Source: Callipepla californica brunnescens
Taxonomy: Eukaryota > Chordata > Aves > Galliformes > Odontophoridae
Direction of reading: 5' to 3'
Assembly (NCBI GenBank): GCA_023055505.1
Contig: JALIRH010000001.1
Location: 100,038,283 to 100,102,282 of the forward strand
DNA: 64,000 nt
A program made the position numbers and the translations under genes. The notes under the pieces were generated by a model that had not been told where the DNA came from, ran no database searches, and saw nothing but the letters and a program-made list of their open reading frames with translations. Shown piece by piece: positions 26,101 to 32,600 of the stretch (its first letter is position 1; each line of letters starts with the position of its first letter).

Positions 26101-26385
26101 TATACATGGAGCCCCTGGGCCAGTCACAATAGAATGTTTTTGCCAGTCTTTACCAGTGAGACTTATTTCAGCCTCCAACTTGGTCAGCTCTTGGGAACCC
26201 CCAGTCACCCCAGAAATATAGATTAATTCTGTCCCTTGGTGACTCGAGGGCATTAGAGTGCACTGTGCACCAGTGTCCACCAATGCCTTATATTTTTGTG
26301 GTTCTGATGTGCCAGGCCATCGAATCCACACAGTCCAATACACTCTGTTATCCCTTTCCCCCCCCTGGCTGGGGGCAGGGCCCCT
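23200..26385 (-). CDS. pol: Pro-Pol: protease, reverse transcriptase, RNase H, integrase
   Basis: The frame follows the gag UAG directly, in the same phase, and runs 1,061 codons to TAA. Residues are counted from the codon after the UAG. The aspartic protease has LVDTGA at 35-40 (D37) and ILGIDYL at 95-101. Reverse transcriptase has D250, LPQGW (282-286) and YIDD (312-315), so the Asp triad is intact. RNase H has FTDGS (D621), E659, YTDS (D683) and a late D753. Integrase has a zinc-binding H780-x4-H785-x28-C814-x2-C817 and a catalytic D847-x58-D906-x35-E942, followed by a C-terminal tail. No ATG opens the frame (the first usual alternative is GTG at 26343), so expression should be as Gag-Pol by UAG read-through. 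It would copy the RNA genome into DNA and insert it in host chromosomes. There is no dUTPase and no env. Every key residue is present, so this copy may encode active enzymes. Confidence 0.95.
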   Translation of the reverse strand, partial: RGPAPSQGGERDNRVYWTVWIRWPGTSEPQKYKALVDTGAQCTLMPSSHQGTELIYISGVTGGSQELTKLEAEISLTGKDWQKHSIVTGPGAPCILGIDYLKRGYFKDPKGYRWAFGIAAVGADNTKQLSALSGLSEDPSVVGLLQVEEQQVPIATKTVHRRQYRTNRDSLLPIHNLIRQLESQGVISKTHSPFNSPIWPVRKASGEWRLTVDYRGLNEVTPPLSAAVPDMLQLQYELESKAAKWYATIDIANAFFSIPLATECRPQFAFTWRGIQYTWNRLPQGWKHSPTICHGLIQTALEQGGAPEHLQYIDDIIVWGNTAGEVFEKGERIIQILLRAGFAIKRSKVKGPAQEIQFLGIKWQDGRRHIPTDVIDKIIAMSPPTSKTETQAFLGVVGFWRMHVPNYSLIVSPLFRVTRKKNDFVWGPEQQQAFEQIKQEIARAVALGPVRTGQDVKNILYTAAGKEGPTWSLWQRASGETRGRPLGFWSRAYRGSEERYTPTEKEILAAYEGVRAASEVIGTEAQLLLAPRLPVLNWMFKGKVPSTHHATDATWSKWIALITQRARMGNLSHPGILEVIMDWPEGKKFGTTPAEEVSRAKEAPPYNELPDNEKRYALFTDGSCRIVGKHRRWKSAVWSPTRQVAEATEGKGESSQFAEVKAVQLALDVAERERWPVLYLYTDSWMVANALWGWLQQWEQNGWQRRGKPIWAAELWKDIAARIKNMVVKVRHVDAHVPKSRATEEQQNNHQVDRAAKVKMAQVDLDWQHKSELFLARWAHETSGHQGRDATYKWARDRGVDLTMDAIAQVIHDCDTCATIKQAKRMKPLWGEGRWQKYKYGEAWQVDYITLPRSRNGKRYVLTMVEATTGWLETYAVPHATARNTILGLEKQVLWRHGTPERIESDNGTHFKNSLVSNWAKDHGIEWIYHIPYHAPASGKIERYNGLLKTMLKAMGGGTFKHWEKHLAEATWLVNTRGSINRDGPAQSSSLPTVEGDKVPVVHVKNMLGKAVWVLPASGKGKPLRGTVFAQGPGSTWWVMQKNGDVQCVPQGNLMLGECSQ

Positions 26386-26388
26386 CTA
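26344..26388 (-). promoter_or_regulatory. Gag-Pol junction: single in-frame UAG with GC-rich structure after it
   Basis: Gag ends at TAG (26388-26386) and the next codon continues in the same frame into protease, with no stop for 1,061 codons. Two bases after the UAG begins a very GC-rich stretch containing GGGGC-CCT-GCCCC, and an overlapping alternative CCCTG...CAGGG, followed by a run of eight G (26361-26368 on the reverse strand, approximately). An in-frame amber followed by a stem is the layout of gammaretroviral stop-codon read-through. Read-through itself is inference. The G8 run is also where a sequencing or slippage error would shift the frame. Confidence 0.7.
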
Positions 26389-28842
26389 TATGTTACCTCT
26401 GTTGACTCTACGGCTACTGCCATATCCGGCAATCACTGGAGCAGTCACCTTCTTGGAGAAGTTTACCCTGGTGGTTGACCTATTTTGTAACTCTTTTACA
26501 CGTGCCTGAAGGGCAGAAGTGGGTTTCTTATGCCACTTCTTCATATCTTCCCCCTGGTCACGTAGGTAACGCCACAGGGCAGTGCGTGATATAGTTTTAC
26601 TGCTGACACTTCTTCGAGCAGGAGAACGTCCTCTTTTGATAGCTGAGATGTTGCTGTTTTGGGAATCCTCGTTCTCATCAGATCCATCAATTTCATCAGA
26701 ATTAAGTGTAACCAGTTCGTCCATTATATCTTCTTGATTGCTCTCTATTTTGTTCAGTCTTTCGGTTACCTTTGCAAAGGCTGAAACGTAAGCTCGTAGA
26801 GGAGTTAAATGTAACTCAATGTCTTGAAGTCTGTTAATCAGGTCATTTATAAGGGGTCTTCTTTGTCTTCTGCCATACATTGCTGCTAATGTACTGGCAT
26901 ACCTGTCTGGTGCAGTCCTTGTGAATATACGCCACATAACTGGTGTACATCTGATTCTCTCAGGATCATGCTCTTGGTCTGGTTCATCGTGAATGAATGC
27001 AGGGTCATGTAACATTTCCACTACAGCATATTCTCTCAAATAATTTATGCCTTTTTCCATATCAGACCATTTCTTTTTCTCAGGCAACAGATCATCTCTG
27101 AAGGGGTATTTTTCTTTCACGGATATCAGCATCCGCTTCCAGAGAGTGAAGGGTCTATTGTGGCATGTACTAATGCCTCTGTCAATGGCAGAGTCCCTGG
27201 CAATACTACCCAATTGGCGAGCTTCGTTACCATCTAGCCATACACTGTTGGCCCCACTGTCCCAACAGCGTAGTAACCAGGTGACAATAGGTTCATTTAC
27301 GTGGCGTGTAAAGTCTTTTCTCAAACTTCGAATTTCATTCATTTTCATAGGTTGAGTAATATCGGTAATAACCTCTCTTTCATCTTCTACTCTATCAGGA
27401 CTTATTGCCCTCCTAGGTGTTGGTGACCGTAATCTTGTGGGGTGTGTCAGCCCTCCTAATGGAAAGTCTGAAGTTTTAAACAACCTCTCTGGACCTATTT
27501 TCTCCTCTTCTCTTGCAGCGTCTGATTCCTCTACTTTGTCCTCTTCCCTTTCAGAGTCTGCTTCTTCCACTCTCAGCTCCTCCTCTTTCTTCTCTGTTAA
27601 GGGCGTCGAGACTGTTTTCATTTTTCGCCCTCTTACAGGGGCAACTGACATCAATTCTGGTGTCACCTGTGGTTGATCATATTGGTTAGAATTAATGATC
27701 ATCTTCTCTAGCTCGGCTCGAAGTCCGTCTCGCTCAGCTGTGACGAAATTTAGTTCACCTTGGAGCCTGACTTGTTGAGCTCGAACATGGATTAGTTCAT
27801 TCTGGAAACGGAGTAATGTAAATTGATAGGCATCTTGCTCAGTTTTGAGGGAGTCTCGCTCAGATTGGAGGGCATCTAATTCAGATTGGAGGGCATCTCG
27901 CTCAGATTGGAGGGCATCTTGTTGAGACTGAGGGCTATTGAGTTTGGATTGGAGGGCATCTCGCTCAGTTTGGAGGGCATCTCGCTCAGACTGGAGAGCG
28001 TCCATGTTGGATTGGAGAGCATCATGTTGAAACTGGAGGGCGTCTCTCTCGGATTGGAGGGCATCTCGCTCAGTTTGGAGGGCATCTCGCTCAGACTGGA
28101 GAGTGTCCATGTTGGATTGGAGAGCATCATGTTGAGACTGGAGGGCGTCTCTCTCAGATTGGAGTGTGTCTCTTTCGGTCTGGAGGGCGTCTCTCTCGGT
28201 CTGGAGGGCGTCTCTCTCGGTCTGGAGGGCGTCTCTCTCCGTCTGGAGGGCGTCCATGTTGGATTGGAGAGCATCATGTTGAGACCGGAAGGCGTCTCTC
28301 TCGGTCTGGAGGGCGTCCATGTTGGATTGGAGAGCATCATGTTGAGACTGGAGGGTGTCCCTCTCGGATTGGAGGGCATCCATGTTGGATTGGAGAGCAT
28401 CATGTTGAGACTGGAGGGCGTCTCTCTCCGTCTGGAGGGCGTCTCTCTCCGTCTGGAGGGCGTCCATGTTGGACTGGAAAGCATCTAGTTGAGACTGGAG
28501 GGTGTCTCTCTCGGTCTGGAGGGTCTGATTGTCAGCTAAAAGACTGTCTTTCTCAATTTGGAGACTGTCCCTTTCGGCTCGGAGACTCTCTCGCTCTATT
28601 TCAAAAACTCTAAGCCTCTCTGGAATAGTATTGAATAAGGCTCGATTGGCAAAAGCCAGACCCCAAATAATTTGGGCCTCCTCAGATCTGTCTGAGCCGC
28701 AACATTCCTGTCTCAAATATCTGCTTAATTTCTCAGGATCTTGCAGGTGCTCAGGGAAAAAGTCCCAGTACATTTTGAGCATTAAAATGGAAAAAACAAT
28801 GAAATGCAGCCCCTTTAAGAGAAGTTTAAAAAACGAGAGCAT
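26386..28842 (-). CDS. gag: Gag-like structural protein with giant heptad-repeat coiled coil
   Basis: The first ATG of the frame is at 28842-28840 with A at -3, giving 818 residues; the open frame upstream reaches only a TTG at 28908, so I start at the ATG. A hydrophobic patch (about residues 12-26) is near the N-terminus. Residues 83-383 are 43 unbroken heptads, mostly ERDALQT, QHDALQS and NMDALQS, with leucine at a fixed position: a predicted rod-like coiled coil. An acidic linker follows (about 416-446), then a capsid-like region (about 500-690, with WLLRCWD and ARQLGS words) that resembles the gag of bird class III elements. The C-terminus is basic (KRGRSPARR near 736-744), with no CCHC zinc knuckle, so RNA binding may rest on basic residues. 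It would form the particle shell. The coiled coil recalls chicken ENS-1/ERNI, an embryonic protein of retroviral origin, but this is unproven. Confidence 0.88.
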   Translation of the reverse strand: MLSFFKLLLKGLHFIVFSILMLKMYWDFFPEHLQDPEKLSRYLRQECCGSDRSEEAQIIWGLAFANRALFNTIPERLRVFEIERESLRAERDSLQIEKDSLLADNQTLQTERDTLQSQLDAFQSNMDALQTERDALQTERDALQSQHDALQSNMDALQSERDTLQSQHDALQSNMDALQTERDAFRSQHDALQSNMDALQTERDALQTERDALQTERDALQTERDTLQSERDALQSQHDALQSNMDTLQSERDALQTERDALQSERDALQFQHDALQSNMDALQSERDALQTERDALQSKLNSPQSQQDALQSERDALQSELDALQSERDSLKTEQDAYQFTLLRFQNELIHVRAQQVRLQGELNFVTAERDGLRAELEKMIINSNQYDQPQVTPELMSVAPVRGRKMKTVSTPLTEKKEEELRVEEADSEREEDKVEESDAAREEEKIGPERLFKTSDFPLGGLTHPTRLRSPTPRRAISPDRVEDEREVITDITQPMKMNEIRSLRKDFTRHVNEPIVTWLLRCWDSGANSVWLDGNEARQLGSIARDSAIDRGISTCHNRPFTLWKRMLISVKEKYPFRDDLLPEKKKWSDMEKGINYLREYAVVEMLHDPAFIHDEPDQEHDPERIRCTPVMWRIFTRTAPDRYASTLAAMYGRRQRRPLINDLINRLQDIELHLTPLRAYVSAFAKVTERLNKIESNQEDIMDELVTLNSDEIDGSDENEDSQNSNISAIKRGRSPARRSVSSKTISRTALWRYLRDQGEDMKKWHKKPTSALQARVKELQNRSTTRVNFSKKVTAPVIAGYGSSRRVNRGNI
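27694..28596 (-). repeat. 21-bp tandem repeat array inside gag
   Basis: The DNA behind the 43 heptads is a tandem array of 21-bp units, clearest in 27820-28512. Unit types are arranged in blocks: an NM-type unit, one or more ER-type units, then a QH-type unit, with one to five ER units per block. This points to growth by slippage or unequal crossing-over. Because 21-mers lack stops in several phases, long spurious frames appear on both strands here. Confidence 0.93.
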
Positions 28843-29013
28843 TTTTTTTTCTTCTTTACTATAACAAGCTAGCAGCACCCAAAAAAGTTTACAAATATCC
28901 CAGAACAACTGGCAGTACGCCCAGGCTTCAAGGTCATGTTATGCCGTACAGTACCTGCAGTACAGATAAGCTTGCTAGCAAGAGACAGAGATTCACTCTA
29001 AGAGTATGTCTCT
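28843..29013 (-). promoter_or_regulatory. Retroviral leader with palindrome, short uORF and possible splice donor
   Basis: Between the primer-site tRNA copy and the gag ATG lie about 170 nt. A perfect 12-nt palindrome CTTGCTAGCAAG (28971-28982) could serve as the dimer-initiation loop. A 22-codon upstream frame starts with ATG at 28937 and stops before the gag ATG. The minus-strand word CAGGTACTG (around 28949-28957) could be a splice donor, although no downstream env acceptor is needed. All three roles are inferred from position. Confidence 0.5.
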
Positions 29014-29089
29014 GCCCGGCTAGCTCAGTCGGTAGAGCATGGGACTCTTAATCCCAGGGTCGTGGGTTCGAGCCCCACGTTGGGCGCCA
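29014..29089 (+). tRNA. Complete tRNA-Lys(CTT) sequence plus CCA, embedded in the retroelement primer site
   Basis: A full 73-nt cloverleaf: acceptor GCCCGGC/GTTGGGC, D arm GCTC/GAGC, anticodon stem TGGGA/TCCCA with loop CTCTTAA (anticodon CTT, lysine), T stem GTGGG/CCCAC with TTCGAGC loop, G73, followed directly by CCA. CCA is not encoded in animal nuclear tRNA genes, so this is a copy of a mature tRNA made during reverse transcription, lying antisense to the provirus. Retroviruses normally copy only the last 18 nt of the primer tRNA. A box and B box are both intact, so RNA polymerase III could in principle transcribe it; no T-run terminator follows until about 29458. It is best seen as an extended primer site, not a host tRNA gene. 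Confidence 0.93.
29072..29089 (-). promoter_or_regulatory. Primer-binding site, tRNA-Lys1,2 type
   Basis: On the minus strand the 18 bases TGGCGCCCAACGTGGGGC lie four T after the 5' LTR. They are complementary to the 3' end of tRNA-Lys(CUU) including CCA. The same primer is used by foamy viruses and several other retroviruses (established knowledge). Here complementarity goes on through the entire tRNA to 29014. Confidence 0.95.
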
Positions 29090-29093
29090 AAAA

Positions 29094-29667
29094 TGTCAAC
29101 GGTTTACCGGGCTGGATCGGCCCGGTTCCGTGACGATTGGTGCGAGGGACCCACGGACCCACGCCTCAGGAAAGGGCAAGGAATAAGGGAAAAGGGAAAA
29201 GGGAGATGGGCCTAGAAACAAAACAGCGGCAACGATCTGAGGAGGAAAGCTAATTTACTAAATAAGATATCAGAAAGTAAAATAACAGAATATAATACAA
29301 TATAATTGGAATTGAGGCTAATGAATCAAATAAAATGAGCAAGAGAGAGTGTCCGATAAACCGAAGGCCTTACGCTAACGCTGAAGGCGATACGGCAGCG
29401 AGCACCCACTGCTGAGACGATCCCGAAGGAAAGAGAGTGTCCCGTGACCGCTGAGGGTTTTTATCTGTTCCCTCTGAGCGGAAAACACGTAAAAATACAA
29501 AGCATCGCAAAGTCCTCTGGGGAATGTAGTTCTTCTTCTCTTCTGAGGCAGGTATACCTGGAATTATCAATGATCTATGGAGCTGGAGTATTAGCTCCTT
29601 AACTCTTAATGCAATACATGATGTTATGATGTGGAATACCAGAACCAAAAATCATAAAACCATGACA
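29094..29667 (-). repeat. 5' LTR of the retroelement (promoter copy)
   Basis: 574 bp, with no difference found by eye from the left copy. In sense (minus) order a TATA-like ATAAAAA lies at 29464-29458 and is followed by a CT-rich initiator-like stretch about 20-30 nt downstream, suggesting a transcription start in the middle of the LTR. A CCAAT word lies near its U5 end. The transcript would run through the primer site into gag. Promoter details are inference. Confidence 0.95.
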
Positions 29668-29672
29668 AACTG
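29668..29672. repeat. Target-site duplication, right copy
   Basis: aactg directly after the 5' LTR end, identical to 22507-22511. Confidence 0.92.
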
Positions 29673-32600
29673 ACAGATCATTAGCAAATACATCACCTCT
29701 GTGTACATATTATTTATCTATAATCTATGTCATCAGTTTGCAATTTTGAGTGACTGGACCTATTTGCAGAAAACAAAATTCTTTTGAAAAGCTTAATGTT
29801 CAGAGTGGGACACTTAGAATTTTCTGCAAGAGTTCTTCAACGATGTCTTAAGCTATGCCCCTACTGATGAAACATCATAGTAACTAATTATTCAAAATAA
29901 ATCACTCTAAAACTCTGTCATTTGTTTTTAGCAGATATTTCTTTATCTAGATTTACCTCTCTATTTTTGTCAGTTTCACTGCATTTAGAAACATTTTCAC
30001 CCACACATTCACTCTTGTTATCTTCCAACAATTTTCTGTCCTGGATTTTTAGATGACACTTAGTAAAACTTTATGCAGTGCTTATGTTTCTTATCCTGAA
30101 AAGGAAGATAAGTGAAAAGGTACTTAATCACTCAAGGCTCCTTATAAGGAAATTCTTCTCATTGTTTTAGTGCAAGTAATGCCTGATAAAAAATTTGATT
30201 AATGCATCACATCTCAATTAAATTGACCTTATGGATGTTATGCAATATCTGATTAATGGGGAATAAAGCTCTTGATATTAGTTAAACGTAAAATTTCAAA
30301 GCAATGCAAAGATGTTTACAAGAGTTGCCAGACCAATGCAATGCATATTACATTCTAAATTCACACTACTAATTAATTAAGAAACTAAACATGAATACTA
30401 CTGACAAGTTGAATTAGGGTGGATCAGAGTAAAATGTCTATTTCTATACAGTTACTGTTACTTTTTTTATTTTCCCTATGACCTTTTATTCTTTTGTCTT
30501 TCACTTTGGTCTCCTATTCACCATCTTTCTACCTATTGAGTGATCATTTCAGAAGTGTCTTTACTAGATTCTTTCTATTATTTATGCTATAAAAACAAAC
30601 TACAGAGAAAAACAGATCAAGAGTGTTTAAAATTATGTGAAGAAAGCAATATGTAACATTAAAATTAAAATAACCTTGGGATCTATAAGGACAGTTTCAA
30701 ATGCTGATGTATTTACTAATATTATTTTAATGAGCATATATGTAGTCAGCTGTTGAAAAAAAAAAAACTCTCTCATTTCTTGATAGTGTAACTTAAACAA
30801 ATTTTATATTTTTTGGCTTTTGTCCTAAATCCTTCCTAGCAGAAGGTGAACAACTGACAGTTATTCAATCTTCTTTCCAAAATAATAATTTTATTTTATC
30901 ATTTGTATTTTGATAACGATTGCCAATCTTGAGCAAAAATTAGTTTTGCTTAATAAAATACATTACCATCAAAGATTTAGAGTTCTCAGAAATAACAATT
31001 TTACTCTAGAATCCAGTGCCTTTACTCCCTGATTGGCAGTTTAGCAATGGCATAATGTAAAAGAATTAACATGATAGCTTCGTCCTTCAAATTTTTGCTT
31101 TTACTACCTGTTTAGGTAATCAGTACAGACTGAATGCTATTGCTTATATCAATTAAATCAGGTCAAAAGCATAACAGCAGGAAAAAGAGATCAGTCAGTT
31201 ACCATATGAAAACCCAAGACGCTGGGGCACCTTATGGTATGTGCAAACAATTCACTATACAATTTCTGGAGAGAGGAAACTGGCATACTGTTGAATGCTG
31301 TTTTCCTTTGGGTAAAATTTTAATTAAAAAAGCAGCATGGATACAGGTTTTAGATCCTCACTATTCAAATAGCTGAGATAGCTGTTTTGAATTTTAAAAT
31401 CTTGTAAACTATTTAAAAAAAAAATAATAAAAAAAGACTTAGGTTGTTTCAGTCTTTGAACTGTTTATAATAAGACTGACCAAAATTTCTGAGTCAAGGG
31501 AATCCTGATATACATCACAACAAAACCTGTAGAAGGGATACTGAAAAAGTTCAATGACTCCATCTGAATAAAACAAGAAAAACAAATATTTGTTATTACA
31601 TCTGAGTAATGACAAAAAATAGCTCCTATAACGCACATCTGCTGCAGTTCACAGTTACTATGGGTATCCGAAGTCCTGCAAATTTTTTTTACCATTCATG
31701 TTGAGTGTGGTCAAATGCATTTCTGTCTGATTGAGGAGATGTGCAGCTGAACTTTCCTCATACAGTTCTGTCATACAATGAGAAGAGAGAAAAAAGGCCA
31801 CAAAAGACCCACATGTATGACCCTCAAGTGGTGTTTCTAAGCAAGCAGTTCTGTATGCTCTTTTATCACTTCTGGTCTGCATTGAAGGATGATCAGATTA
31901 GTATTCATGTGATACATTTGTGCAAACAAAGTTCCATCAAGATACACAGTAGTCAAAGACAAACATCAATAGAAAAAGTGTACATTTTCTTTACGGGCTG
32001 TTATTTCTTTCTCAGTTCAAGGTGATTGCTAGAAGCATATAAGCACTTAATATACATCCTCTAGTTTTGTGAGTCACTATGTATTGTGCAAAAGCACTGA
32101 TTTCTAAAAGCTGGAATTAAATGTTAAGATGATATATGTACATTATATATATATATACATAGTATCATATATATGTATATGATTTCTTTTTTATAAAAGA
32201 TCAGTTTGTGCTTATCTCTGTACGTGAGAAGATGTGCCTATTTAAAAACCATGCAGAACAAAATACAGTGCTAGGATGGTTACAGGAGTAAAGCTCAAGC
32301 ATTTAGAAGTGTCAAGATAATTACAGCAAGACTGATTTTATCACTTTTAGAAGACTATAAAAAAGAAAACAAAAATATCCATTGGTTATAGACAAAGAAG
32401 AAAGTAACTTAAAAAAAGAGAAGACTTTTTATTAATGTAGATAAATATGTTTGATAGCTACCCTCAGAACATAGGTGGGTTGGTTTTCAGATGTGCTGTA
32501 AAACTTATTTTCTTCTATTGTGTGGCTACAAAAATAGGGAAGAAAAGAGTTTTCACTGGTAAACCTAATACAAGTTTATATATAACTTTCTGTATTTGAA

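Larger units (their letters stand above)
22512..29667 (-). mobile_element. Complete, apparently intact endogenous retrovirus (class III / ERV-L-like)
   Basis: A 7,156-bp provirus in minus orientation. Both 574-bp LTRs appear identical, begin TGTCA and end TGACA, and sit between perfect 5-bp aactg duplications. Order on the minus strand: 5' LTR, tRNA-Lys primer site, leader, gag, UAG, pro-pol (protease, RT, RNase H, integrase), polypurine tract, 3' LTR. No env and no dUTPase are present. Gag and Pol have no frameshift and no stop other than the UAG between them. Identical LTRs and open frames mean a very young insertion, which could be polymorphic or still mobile. The long coiled-coil Gag recalls the chicken ENS-1/ERNI retroviral family; that link comes from memory and is unproven. 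The ERV-L placement rests on the Pol type, LTR ends and duplication length. Confidence 0.95.

Noticed and set aside
26341..26343. Independent start of pol at GTG
   Set aside because: The frame is open back to the gag UAG without an ATG, so GTG initiation is an arbitrary cut. Read-through from gag is more plausible.
27876..28613. Open frames of 149-202 codons overlapping the gag repeat in other phases and on the other strand
   Set aside because: They arise because the 21-bp unit lacks stops in several phases. Their peptides are the same repeat read out of phase, and the gag frame runs far beyond the array with a capsid-like domain.
28840..28908. Gag starting at the TTG at 28908 (840 residues)
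   Set aside because: TTG is a poor eukaryotic start. The ATG at 28842 with A at -3 is the first ATG in this frame.
29014..29086. A normal host tRNA-Lys gene
   Set aside because: It lies exactly at the primer site between LTR and gag, is followed by CCA (not genome-encoded in animals) and lacks a T-run terminator close by. A copy of primer tRNA explains all of this better.
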